A DNA stretch of 16,832 bases from Enteropsectra breve (lineage: Eukaryota > Microsporidia): positions 1-16,832 of the forward strand of contig JALPMN010000542.1 in the NCBI GenBank assembly GCA_024243835.1, read 5' to 3'. Both the position numbers and the translations under genes were made by a program. This document shows positions 6,488-13,795 of this stretch, one piece after another. The notes under the pieces were generated by a model. That model was not told the DNA's origin. It was given only the letters and a program-made list of their open reading frames with translations, and did no database searches. Position 1 is the first letter of the stretch. The number at the start of each line of letters is the position of its first letter.

Positions 6488-8698
6488 TTATAAATCAAAT
6501 GCTACAATAATTCCATGCGGTGCTGCTTCATATTCTATTCCATTGATGTTCTTTTCAATCACCTGATTAACAACATCACCGGCATTGATACGCAGCATCT
6601 GTTTTATCACAAGCCGTGCGTATCTTTTTTCCATGCAGTTCTCAAGGAACCACTGGCGATCAAAGGCCCCATCGGCCATCAAGCGCTTCACTGGATCATC
6701 CGATGCATCGATTTGCAATCCGCATCTGCTTATTAGCACAAGACACAGATAGTCTGAGAAACGACAGGCCTTGCCATCCTCCCGCTCTTCCTGCAGCAGA
6801 GAATGCACCCCACGCACATGGCCCTCGCCCACAAGGCCTCCCTTGTGCGCAGCAATCAAAAGCACAACCATCGCCATCTGCAGCTCTCTCTCAGCCCAAA
6901 AGGCCTCAGTGCTGAGAATGTTAACAACAAGCGATGGATCAACAGCACCGCTGCTGTAAGTGAGAAGAACAGCCAAATAGTAAAATCCATAGGCGTAGGA
7001 ATCCACGAGTTCGTTGCTGATTATTTTCTGTACAAAATCAAGCGAGAATTTCTTGAATTTCAGAGATACCAGCAAAAAGGCATCGAACAGCCAAACCAGC
7101 GAGGTGTGGCCAATGGACTCGACATGCAGCATCGCACCGCTAAGAACGTCCATAAGCTTTGAATTCAGCAGCTCTGGATACGCCTTCACCATTCTAAACA
7201 GCAGCTCTGAATTAAACTCATTTATATGCTTTGTTTCCAGTTCTGATATTAAAAATACAAAAATACTGTCTCTATTTATCATAAGATCACTGTCATCTGC
7301 CGAATACAAACTGCTGTTCGACTGCATATTTAACACGCAGCTCAAGTGATTCATGTTTAGGTGATTCATGTTTAAGCGATTCATGTGGTAGCGGTCTGTG
7401 CTCTTGTAGAACAGCGAAAGATACTTCATCGCTATAAAGCGGCAGCTGCTCTCTTCCTGGAAATATGAAATATCACAGGAAAAATACTTTTTTACAGAAA
7501 TGAGGTAGTGGAACGCACTGAAGGCAAGTGTTTCATCTGCGGAGGGCTGTGAAATAACGGTACGGCAGCCATCAACGAAAAATGGATCGGCAGAGCGCAG
7601 CACAGTCGCGACAAACAGCGAAGGCTCACCCTGGAAGGTGCTTATTGCTGGATTTATAAGCTTAATTAGCTGGTGTGAAGCCCCACGCTTCACATCGTTG
7701 CCCTGGAGAATATCCTTCGTATACGTAAGAATATCTTCAATTTCGCCTATATCCAAAATTAGCGTATTTTTAAGCATCTTTATTAAAAGACGTGTTGTTT
7801 TCTCTGCATCCTCAGTTGTATAAATTTCGCTTTCATAGCTGGTGCTCTTCTTGAGATTCGCATAGCAGCTGGTTATTATCTTCATTGCTGTTGCATCCAT
7901 TTCTTCCATTCTCCCCAGAGAGATGATGATACTCACATAATCTGCACAGTCCTGATACTTGGTGGAGTAAAGCTCATAGATTTTAAGAAGCGTTTCTCTG
8001 TGGCTTTCAAGGGAAAACAGTGTTGCAAATACCTTTAGGAAATAGACTGAATTGTCCTCGAAGAACGGATGGATGTCTTGGAACAGCAGATAGTGGATGA
8101 TATTGATCAGATGGATATCGAAGAATGCAGAATTGTCATTTGCCGGTGGCTCCAGGATGCTGCTGGATTCGTTAAGCAGCTTGTCTTTTAATTGCAGAAA
8201 ATGCCCCTCCACAAATGCAATTCTTTCGGGAGAAAAATACGCATCTTTTAGTGACGGGATCATTATTTCAATAACAGCATTTATTTCTGAGAAGAGCTCT
8301 GCAGATCGCGGGCATATTAAATATTTTTTAACAACGCCTTCCAGCAGCTGCCACTTTCTGTTCGACACGAGGCCCTTGATGAACGAAAATGAAAGCATTC
8401 TGTTGATGGAAAGGATGTGGAAATACTCCGCAAGGTAGCCCTCGTTCGATCGCGACACGTTTTTGACAAGAAAATCTAAAATTCTGGGGCTGTAGTAAAC
8501 CTCGTGTGTGTTTTCGCACAGCCAGGGCAGGGAGTACTGCTTTAGGAATATGTATGCCAGTGGATTGTTTGCTGTTATATTTTCCATAAAATCATTGAAG
8601 CCATCTTCTGTGAGCAGCACTTGGTTGATTATCATGGCACCCACATCTGGGTTCTTCAGCATATTCTTGAGAAGAACGGCAATACTTTGCTGTACCAT
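6488..8698 (-). CDS. CSE1: CSE1/CAS (exportin-2), reduced
   Basis: A 736-aa all-helical HEAT-repeat protein. The strongest signature is residues 199-245: HYLLFQDIHPFFEDN (202-216), matching the conserved F.DLPEFFEDN block of CSE1/CAS, followed by a helix and a KYQ-D...Y segment like the KYDEEFQ-YLP part of the family. A second match is ILTYTKDILQGNDVKRGAS (324-341), resembling YIRRDLEGSDIDTRRRA in the acidic-loop region. CSE1 exports importin-alpha from the nucleus with RanGTP after cargo delivery. Known homologs are about 960-970 aa, so this copy is roughly a quarter shorter, with loss at both ends. The start is supported by CCC two codons upstream (complement of 8702-8704). An in-frame 15-bp repeat gives a repeated NMNHL peptide. 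Assignment is from recognised motifs only. Confidence 0.75.
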   Translation of the reverse strand: MVQQSIAVLLKNMLKNPDVGAMIINQVLLTEDGFNDFMENITANNPLAYIFLKQYSLPWLCENTHEVYYSPRILDFLVKNVSRSNEGYLAEYFHILSINRMLSFSFIKGLVSNRKWQLLEGVVKKYLICPRSAELFSEINAVIEIMIPSLKDAYFSPERIAFVEGHFLQLKDKLLNESSSILEPPANDNSAFFDIHLINIIHYLLFQDIHPFFEDNSVYFLKVFATLFSLESHRETLLKIYELYSTKYQDCADYVSIIISLGRMEEMDATAMKIITSCYANLKKSTSYESEIYTTEDAEKTTRLLIKMLKNTLILDIGEIEDILTYTKDILQGNDVKRGASHQLIKLINPAISTFQGEPSLFVATVLRSADPFFVDGCRTVISQPSADETLAFSAFHYLISVKKYFSCDISYFQEESSCRFIAMKYLSLFYKSTDRYHMNRLNMNHLNMNHLSCVLNMQSNSSLYSADDSDLMINRDSIFVFLISELETKHINEFNSELLFRMVKAYPELLNSKLMDVLSGAMLHVESIGHTSLVWLFDAFLLVSLKFKKFSLDFVQKIISNELVDSYAYGFYYLAVLLTYSSGAVDPSLVVNILSTEAFWAERELQMAMVVLLIAAHKGGLVGEGHVRGVHSLLQEEREDGKACRFSDYLCLVLISRCGLQIDASDDPVKRLMADGAFDRQWFLENCMEKRYARLVIKQMLRINAGDVVNQVIEKNINGIEYEAAPHGIIVAFDL
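7347..7391. repeat. 15-bp in-frame repeat inside CSE1
   Basis: Three 15-bp units (7347-7361, 7362-7376, 7377-7391, the last more diverged), GTGATTCATGTTTAG on the plus strand. They encode a repeated NMNHL-type peptide on the minus strand around the middle of the CSE1 protein. The period is a multiple of three, so the reading frame is kept. Confidence 0.75.
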
Positions 8699-8701
8699 TT
8701 A

Positions 8702-8704
8702 GGG
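8702..8704 (-). promoter_or_regulatory. CCC start-proximal motif of CSE1
   Basis: On the minus strand the sequence reads CCCTAA directly before the CSE1 ATG. A CCC or GGG close to the start codon is a reported microsporidian transcription-start-associated signal (described in Encephalitozoon cuniculi and relatives). It supports the chosen start. Confidence 0.6.
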
Positions 8705-8807
8705 ATAAAATTTTAGAAAAATAAATAAATGGGTGCAATAGAAAATACAATGTTGTTAAAAATCTATTTTATTTATACGGGGCCAGACGTATATTGCTCT
8801 TAGTAAT

Positions 8808-8954
8808 GCTAATAATAATAATGCTAATAATAATAATGCTAATAATAATAATGCTAATAATAATGCTAATAATAATAATGCTAATAATAATAATGCTAAT
8901 AATAATAATGCTAATAATAATAATGCTAATAATAATAATGCTAATAATAATAAT
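8808..8954. repeat. GCTAATAATAATAAT microsatellite, 10 units
   Basis: Ten consecutive units of GCTAATAATAATAAT, nine of 15 bp and one (8853-8864) of 12 bp, end 11 bases from the stop codon of the minus-strand gene at 8966-9508. They lie in its 3' flank and in the distal upstream region of CSE1. The lone 12-bp unit shows copy-length slippage by one AAT. One minus-strand frame is open through it, giving an isoleucine-serine run, but this is a shadow of the repeat. Confidence 0.95.
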
Positions 8955-8965
8955 AAATTGATTGT

Positions 8966-9508
8966 TCAACGGTTGCACACGAAATACTTGAGAGCCGCGA
9001 ATGTACCCAGAACAGGAACTACAAACCAAAACATGGCATTGACATAGAAAAGACCAACAAGCACATAGAGGGAGTGCTTGGTGCCAGCGGTCGTAATTAA
9101 GGAAATGTGGCGGCAAAATATCAGCCAGAACACAAAAAAGCCGTTGTTCAGTCCCCACATGATGCAGCACATGTAAAAAAAGATTTTCCACCCCTCGTTT
9201 TTTAAATGCGGAGCAGAATGCTTTTCCTGTTGGACTGAGGCCTTCCTTTCTTTCGTTTGTGCTGCCTTCGCAATAAACGAAGGCGAATTGGCAGAGAATG
9301 AAAAGCTATTACTACTTTGCGTAGTTAAAATGGTATTTCTATTGGATGATTTTAGACTAAAGTCGATATCTTCAATGAAAATATCATCTGTGTTACTAGC
9401 GCCAGAATATGCATTGTTTGACTGGCTGTTTGTGCCATCTGGGTTATAAATAGTAAATAATTCGATATTTTCTGATACGTTTGTGTGCTGAGAACTTCCT
9501 TCTTCCAT
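8966..9508 (-). CDS. Two-helix membrane protein, unidentified (VMA21-like layout?)
   Basis: A 180-aa protein. Residues 1-105 are polar, rich in Ser/Asn/Thr and likely disordered, with an acidic DDIFIEDIDF patch (41-50). They are followed by two hydrophobic helices (about 108-133 and 147-172) joined by a short loop RHISLITTAGTKHS. The tail is very short (ALKYFVCNR). The helix pair, with Lys-Ile-Phe-Phe entering the first helix and a VN in the second, recalls the two-helix V-ATPase assembly factor VMA21, but the long N-terminal extension and lack of a diagnostic motif make this a weak suggestion only. The start is well supported: GGG abuts the ATG (complement 9509-9511), with a second GGG at 9514-9516. 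It is encoded head-to-tail with CSE1, about 270 bases upstream of it. Confidence 0.7.
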   Translation of the reverse strand: MEEGSSQHTNVSENIELFTIYNPDGTNSQSNNAYSGASNTDDIFIEDIDFSLKSSNRNTILTTQSSNSFSFSANSPSFIAKAAQTKERKASVQQEKHSAPHLKNEGWKIFFYMCCIMWGLNNGFFVFWLIFCRHISLITTAGTKHSLYVLVGLFYVNAMFWFVVPVLGTFAALKYFVCNR

Positions 9509-9900
9509 CCCTGCCCTTTAATCACTTTATTTATGTCCATCATTTTACATCATCAGCAATTACTTTATATCGTTACGAATAGATAATTATTGGATTATAA
9601 TGGCTCTGGTATGAGCGTATCTGGCAGATAGCAAAACTTAAATGAGCTTTTGAAAGGCAAAACATCCCTATTATGAACTTTATTTGCATACTATCAGTTA
9701 TAAAACACTAGTGCTGATCTGATGATTATTTGCTGTACGTAGATGAAATGTCATTAGCAAGGGATAGCTGAGTTTTTACTGCATTTTCCATAGTTTACAA
9801 CTTGAATAATAAAATATTTTCCATAGTTTACAACTTGAATAATAAAATATTTTCAATAGTTTACAACTTGAATAATAAAATATTTTCCATTTTGAAGGCC
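9509..9900. other. Divergent intergenic region with 33-bp repeats
   Basis: This is between the minus-strand two-helix protein and the plus-strand 98-aa gene. Apart from the start-proximal GGG motifs at its left end and the 33-bp tandem repeat at its right end (9784-9890), no feature was recognised. Confidence 0.5.
9784..9890. repeat. 33-bp tandem repeat, about 3.2 copies
   Basis: Copies at 9784-9816, 9817-9849 and 9850-9882, plus a partial copy 9883-9890. The unit starts TTTTCCATAGTTTACAACTT; the third copy has one C-to-A change. It ends ten bases before the ATG of the 98-aa gene. The period is a multiple of three and one frame is open through it, which would add a repeated NNKIFSIVYNL peptide to the downstream protein if an upstream ATG (9802) were used. 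Confidence 0.95.
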
Positions 9901-10197
9901 ATGATAAACTATTTCTTGCTGAAAACACCCAACAATCTGCACTTCATAGAGGAAGAGCACCGTCCTGAAGATCTTGTGCAGTCACTCAGACAGGTGCGGT
10001 ACAGCGGAAACAAGTCAAATACAAAGCTCGTGCTTCTGTCGGACGGAGAATGGTACATTAAAAATGGAAGTGATTTGTACCATCTGAGAAGCGCAGATAT
10101 AAAAAGCAACTCAATAGCCAGACTCAACAAGAATGGCGGAGAAATATTGGAAACAATAAACAAGAAGTGGTTTATGGATAAAAATGCAAGGAATTAA
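9901..10197 (+). CDS. Small unknown protein, 98 aa
   Basis: Not recognised. A 98-aa basic, soluble-looking protein. It begins MINYFLLKTPNNLHFIEEEH, has a central KLVLLSDGEWYIKNGSDLYHL stretch (about residues 41-62) that looks like a small beta-rich core, and ends with a basic NKKWFMDKNARN tail. No membrane segment, zinc ligands or known motif were seen. Codon use (AAG, CTC, GTG, GGA) is less AT-skewed than the flanks, which supports it being real. The ATG at 9901 was chosen over the in-frame ATG at 9802 because the extra 33 residues are just translated tandem repeat. GGCC, but no clean CCC/GGG, precedes the start. Confidence 0.6.
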   Translation: MINYFLLKTPNNLHFIEEEHRPEDLVQSLRQVRYSGNKSNTKLVLLSDGEWYIKNGSDLYHLRSADIKSNSIARLNKNGGEILETINKKWFMDKNARN

Positions 10198-10669
10198 AAT
10201 ATATTTGTTAGAATGTAAAATGAGGTATAAAAGGCTTTAATTAATAGGCCTGCTTTTACAATTATTTAATTTGCTTAAAAAGAACTCTCCTTTAGACTAA
10301 AAACACTGTGTATTTTATAACAACAGTGAACGAGTAAGGCTTTTATTTCTTGCTCTTCTTTAGCTTGATCCAGATGAAAATGGGAACAATGCTAAAAATC
10401 TATACAAAGAATGATCATAGTAATTCTTTTTGTACCACTAAGTTTGAGAGCGTTTATATTAGGTACTTTGAGGGAAAATGATAAAACTCAATATCCATCA
10501 AAATACCATTCTTACAAAGAGACAGTTAGAAAATTCCCTCTATAGATCACGCATATAATCAGTGTTTGGTTCCATAGGCTTGTTTTAGAAGCTAGATTTT
10601 TCTTGCTCTCTTATCCTGCTTATAAATAATTTTTTATTTTTGTAAAAATTTTTCAGAAAAATTTACCCT
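10198..10669. other. Intergenic region upstream of RPL11
   Basis: No intact gene. On the minus strand two overlapping open segments (10392-10487 and 10343-10399) differ by one base of frame. Joined, they would end in a hydrophobic stretch and a Lys-rich tail (WIKLKKSKK), like a tail-anchored small membrane protein; this is listed as a finding. The right end is the RPL11 promoter. Confidence 0.4.
10645..10668 (+). promoter_or_regulatory. RPL11 promoter: AAATTT-type and CCC motifs
   Basis: Just before the RPL11 start the sequence has AAAAATTTTT (about 10645-10653), AAAAATTT (10657-10664) and CCC (10666-10668), one base before the ATG. AAATTT-like boxes upstream of ribosomal protein genes, combined with a CCC next to the start, are the reported microsporidian arrangement. 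This also implies an extremely short 5' leader. Confidence 0.65.
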
Positions 10670-11191
10670 ATGGCTGCCAAGACTGTTAATCCCATGAGAA
10701 ATATAAAAATCGGAAAGCTCTGCATCAACACATGCATAAAGCCAAGAGAGGCCAGACTTGACAAGGCTGTGAAAGTCCTTGAGCAACTCACCGGACAGAC
10801 CCCATTCACATCCAAATCCAGACTCACAATCAGAGGATGGGGAATCAGAAGAAACGAAAGAATCTCTACTTCCGTAACCGTGATGGGCGAAAAGGCCTAC
10901 AAGCTCCTTGAAAATGCCCTGAAGGTCAAGGAATTTGAGCTTCCAAAGAGCTGCTTCTCCAACAATGGATGCTTTGGCTTTGGTATTACTGAGCATATAG
11001 ATCTTGATATTAAGTACGATCCAGCCTGTGGTATTTTTGGACTGAACTATTTCGTTGTTCTTGAGAGACCCGGAGTGAGAGTTGCACGCAGAAGAAGATG
11101 CCAGTCCAGGATTGGAAACAAGCAGAAGGTGCGTCAGGATGATGCCGTTCAGTGGTTTAAGGACACATTCGATGGGGTTGTTTTAGAATAA
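10670..11191 (+). CDS. RPL11: 60S ribosomal protein L11 (uL5)
   Basis: A 173-aa protein, full length for eukaryotic RPL11. It has the canonical order NPMRNIKIGKLCIN (5-18), RLDKAVKVLEQLTGQTP (29-45), the SRLTIRGWGIRRNE segment, KELPKSCFSNNGCFGFGITEHIDL-type sequence, and a C-terminal VARRRRCQSRIGNKQKV basic stretch followed by DAVQWF. uL5 sits in the central protuberance of the large subunit, contacts 5S rRNA and assembles with uL18. There is no intron; the frame is uninterrupted from the ATG. Codon use is richer in C/G-ending and AAG/AGA codons than neighbours, as expected for a highly expressed gene. The promoter has both AAATTT and CCC signals. The identification is secure. Confidence 0.97.
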   Translation: MAAKTVNPMRNIKIGKLCINTCIKPREARLDKAVKVLEQLTGQTPFTSKSRLTIRGWGIRRNERISTSVTVMGEKAYKLLENALKVKEFELPKSCFSNNGCFGFGITEHIDLDIKYDPACGIFGLNYFVVLERPGVRVARRRRCQSRIGNKQKVRQDDAVQWFKDTFDGVVLE

Positions 11192-11366
11192 ATATTAAGT
11201 CTTATCTCATAAGTGTTTCGTTACTAGTGTTATATAAAACTTTAAAGTATTTATTTGTAAAAATATCTATAAAAGCTGCTTATAATACGACTCATCCTAG
11301 GGAAATATATATTTTTAAGTTTACAAACTGCCGTTTATTATCTTCAAGATTTATATTTTAACTGTA

Positions 11367-11932
11367 TTGGAAACAACTATTATCATGCTTTTATTAACAG
11401 CATGATAATAGTTGTTTCCATTAATAGAACTGGATAAACTAGAAAAGGATGCAGCGACATTCCCGTTTATCTTGTATGCCTTGATCAATATTACCTTACC
11501 CTCATTCATTTTTATATCTACTGTATGAAGCGCACTATAAAGAGAAATAAATAACTAAGGTGTACACCGTGAGCAAGACACTATATTTTATGACGGCTGC
11601 CCCAGAACTTTTGTCTTTTTTATGTTTTATTTCCATTTAGAGGAGGAAGACCTCAGGAAATATCATTTTGGTGCCATTATACTCATGAAAATAATACCAT
11701 TTGCCGGTTTTACAAATATCAAACAACAATAGATACTTTTGAGGCAGCATTGTACAAAACTGGAATAATGAAAGAAGATTATAATAATGAAGACACCGGG
11801 CTAAAACCAAAGCAAGAGGTCATGATTGCAAGAGCCATAATTTCAGGATATGTCGTTGAGAATGAATATGGAAAGGAAGTTATAATACCCAAGTCTGATC
11901 TGTTGCATCAGGTAGTATACTCCAAAAAATAG
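11367..11932 (+). pseudogene. Decayed family B gene (pseudogene)
   Basis: A degraded relative of the three intact family B genes downstream. Reading from 11367, the ATG of the family (M-E-x) is replaced by TTG, followed by ETTIIMLLLTA, three consecutive stops (11403-11411), then PLIELDKLEK matching the intact copies. Next comes FILYALINITLPS with a stop after STV. A shift to another frame at about 11537 gives YKEK-stop-ITKVYTVSKTLYFM, the counterpart of YYKEKYVTKVFTVSK, ending at a further stop. GAIILM and CRFYKYQ follow in different frames, and the last 60 codons (11750-11932) are intact with AIISGYVVENEYGKEVII, matching the conserved C-terminal module. So there are at least three frame changes and several stops. 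The three early stops are caused by an inverted duplication (listed separately). Not expected to be functional. Confidence 0.85.
11368..11420. repeat. Perfect 22-bp inverted repeat, 9-nt loop
   Basis: The left arm 11368-11389 and right arm 11399-11420 are exact reverse complements, separated by TTTATTAAC. The left arm is the expected N-terminal coding sequence of the decayed family B gene; the right arm replaces family sequence and creates its stop codons, so the arm was copied in inverse orientation. Confidence 0.95.
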
Positions 11933-12463
11933 TAAAAAATTTTTATATTTCTATTAATAAGACTTACAAAAGTCTGAAATTACTTCAACGGCCCTCTAAA
12001 GAAATCTGTAGAACTGAAAATAAACTGAAGTAAAATTGATTTTCAATCAAATATTCTTCTTTTTATATGCTGAACTTCTATAACGGGAAAGACTGCACGA
12101 TCGTCTTATAGGATTGAAATGCAATTATAATTGCTTAAAATTCATAGGTTATTATTTTGTGTACAACCATTTATATTTACTGCAGATGCTTTTATCTGCC
12201 TTAATCTGCAGATGCTTTTATCTGCCTTAAGCTGCCGATCTATGGACCTATCTATTTTAATGAATTTATTCCATTAAAAGTAATTTTATGAGTTCCTTTT
12301 GCAATTCTACCATGGCACAAATGGCTTATAAACTTTCTTTTCTTCACTTATTCTCAGTAGATCTTATTTTGTGCCGCGCATTCTTATTAACTGTTGCAGC
12401 CTACCTATAAGTAGTGGTATTATACTAAATTTCCCCAAGCTGCAGCCCCTTTTTCCAGCACAA
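11933..12463. other. Intergenic region between pseudogene and first intact family B gene
   Basis: AT-rich. It holds a 26-bp direct repeat (12180-12231) and a 32-codon open frame at 12312-12410 with no recognisable content. No gene was called. It ends at the 18-mer array. Confidence 0.4.
12180..12231. repeat. 26-bp tandem repeat, 2 copies
   Basis: Copies 12180-12205 and 12206-12231, identical except at the last base, start CTGCAGATGCTTTTATCTGC. Each unit also carries a short internal inverted element (GCAGATGC/CTGC). Confidence 0.9.
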
Positions 12464-12805
12464 GCATTTTATAAATATTTTGCATTTTATAAATATTTTG
12501 CATTTTATAAATATTTTGCATTTTATAAATATTTTGCATTTTATAAATATTTTGCATTTTATAAATATTTTGCATTTTATAAATATTTTGCATTTTATAA
12601 ATATTTTGCATTTTATAAATATTTTGCATTTTATAAATATTTTGCATTTTATAAATATTTTGCATTTTATAAATATTTTGCATTTTATAAATATTTTGCA
12701 TTTTATAAATATTTTGCATTTTATAAATATTTTGCATTTTATAAATATTTTGCATTTTATAAATATTTTGCATTTTATAAATATTTCGCACTTTTTAAAA
12801 TTTTT
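12464..12805. repeat. 18-bp tandem array, 18 copies plus a degenerate one
   Basis: GCATTTTATAAATATTTT is repeated from 12464 to 12787, exactly 18 units, with only the last unit differing (final T to C). A diverged nineteenth unit (12788-12805) runs into the CCCC-ATG of the next gene. Four of six frames are stop-free through the array because the unit is a multiple of three; translated, it gives AFYKYF or HFINIL on plus and KIFIKC or NIYKMQ on minus. This is a minisatellite, probably in the promoter region of the gene starting at 12818 rather than coding. Confidence 0.97.
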
Positions 12806-12817
12806 CAAATTCCCCTT

Positions 12818-13390
12818 ATGGAGGCTGCCATCCTATATCTAATATTTAGAAGTCTTATAAATGTAGGAATGCCAGTTAAACCACTAATAGAACTAGAAGA
12901 ACAAAAGTTAGGCCCATATTTATTCTATGTCCTGCTGCTTACGCTTGTGCCCAGTATTATTTTATATGTCTACTATATGAAGGACTACTATAAAGAGAAG
13001 TACGTGACGAAAGTTTTCACTGTAAGTAAGACATTGTTTGTTTTTACTTATTTACTGGAAGTGATAGTTATATATCTATTTTACCAGTATATTGACAACA
13101 TGATGTGGCTGGCAATTCATGGAGTAGCCACATTATTTACAGCTTGGACGGTATTTGAGGACTTTATCAAGTATAGAACCCGGGTAGATGGAATGGATGC
13201 AGACTATAAAACCGGGATCATAAGAGATAGTTTCGAGCCTCATATGGGGCTCTATGCGAGACAGGAAGTTAAGCTCGTGAGAGACATACTTGGTGGATAC
13301 GTGGTGGAGAACGAGCATGGACAGGAGGTTATTATATCCAGATGGGCACTATCAGAAGTAGTAGCATATACAAAAAGAGAAGCAGAATAA
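12818..13390 (+). CDS. Family B membrane protein 1
   Basis: A 190-aa lineage-specific protein; function unknown. A first short hydrophobic segment MEAAILYLIFRSLINVGMP (1-19) is followed by three stronger hydrophobic helices (about 33-54, 72-92, 95-116). A basic loop YYKEKYVTKVFTVSK (57-71) follows the second helix. The soluble C-terminus carries the most conserved block of the family, GLYARQEVKLVRDILGGYVVENEHGQEVII (144-173), with alternating strands and glycine turns as in a small beta-barrel. The start is the ATG after CCCC (12812-12815). Longer in-frame ORF sequence upstream (to 12371) consists mainly of the 18-mer repeat translated, and is unlikely to be used. One decayed and two intact paralogs flank it in tandem. 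Confidence 0.8.
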   Translation: MEAAILYLIFRSLINVGMPVKPLIELEEQKLGPYLFYVLLLTLVPSIILYVYYMKDYYKEKYVTKVFTVSKTLFVFTYLLEVIVIYLFYQYIDNMMWLAIHGVATLFTAWTVFEDFIKYRTRVDGMDADYKTGIIRDSFEPHMGLYARQEVKLVRDILGGYVVENEHGQEVIISRWALSEVVAYTKREAE

Positions 13391-13795
13391 ATAATTTTAA
13401 TACTTTATTCAGTTAATTAGAAGATATATCTAGCCAGATCTATAAAATATGTCTTATAAGCTGTGGGAACACATTGCTTCCCATCATTGCCAAGTTTTAT
13501 CCCCTCACTCTGAAATTATATAATAAAGATCCATTTGTTCTTAGCCGTTTTTACTCTGAAGAGTATTTTTTAAAATTCATTTTGAGTGTGTAACATCGTT
13601 ACTAGTTCATGTGTTTTATTTATAATGGCTTTAAATACCGTTCCATAACTGCAAAATTTCATATTAGCTCAGTGCATTACATATGGAATAAGCATGATCA
13701 AAGCATGTTTATCTTCTTTTTATATAATCGGCAATTTTATTAAGTCATATTTGATTTACTCTTTCTTAATTTTTTTATGTTTTCATAACCCTCTT
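13391..13795. other. Intergenic region between family B copies
   Basis: AT-rich, no gene seen. A tRNA A-box-like string (TAGCTCAGT near 13665) has no matching B-box. It ends with CCC at 13789-13791, five bases before the next family B start. Confidence 0.5.

Noticed and set aside
6515..8702. Several 60-119 codon plus-strand frames opposite CSE1
   Set aside because: Antisense shadows of a long gene with clear protein motifs on the minus strand.
8769..9191. 140-codon minus-strand frame with an isoleucine-serine run
   Set aside because: It overlaps the better supported 180-aa gene in another frame, and half of it is the 15-bp microsatellite.
12312..12410. 32-codon open frame starting ATGGCACAAATGG
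   Set aside because: Short, with no motif and no CCC signal; hydrophobic translation likely by chance.
12371..12817. N-terminal extension of family B protein 1 (149 residues, mostly AFYKYF repeats)
   Set aside because: It is the minisatellite translated; the CCCC-proximal ATG at 12818 aligns exactly with the starts of the two paralogs.
12420..12842. Three other open frames through the 18-bp array on both strands
   Set aside because: All arise because the repeat unit is a multiple of three and lacks stops in four frames; no unique sequence supports them.
13660..13720. tRNA-like A-box (TAGCTCAGT)
   Set aside because: No B-box (GGTTCRANNC) at a suitable distance and no cloverleaf could be drawn.
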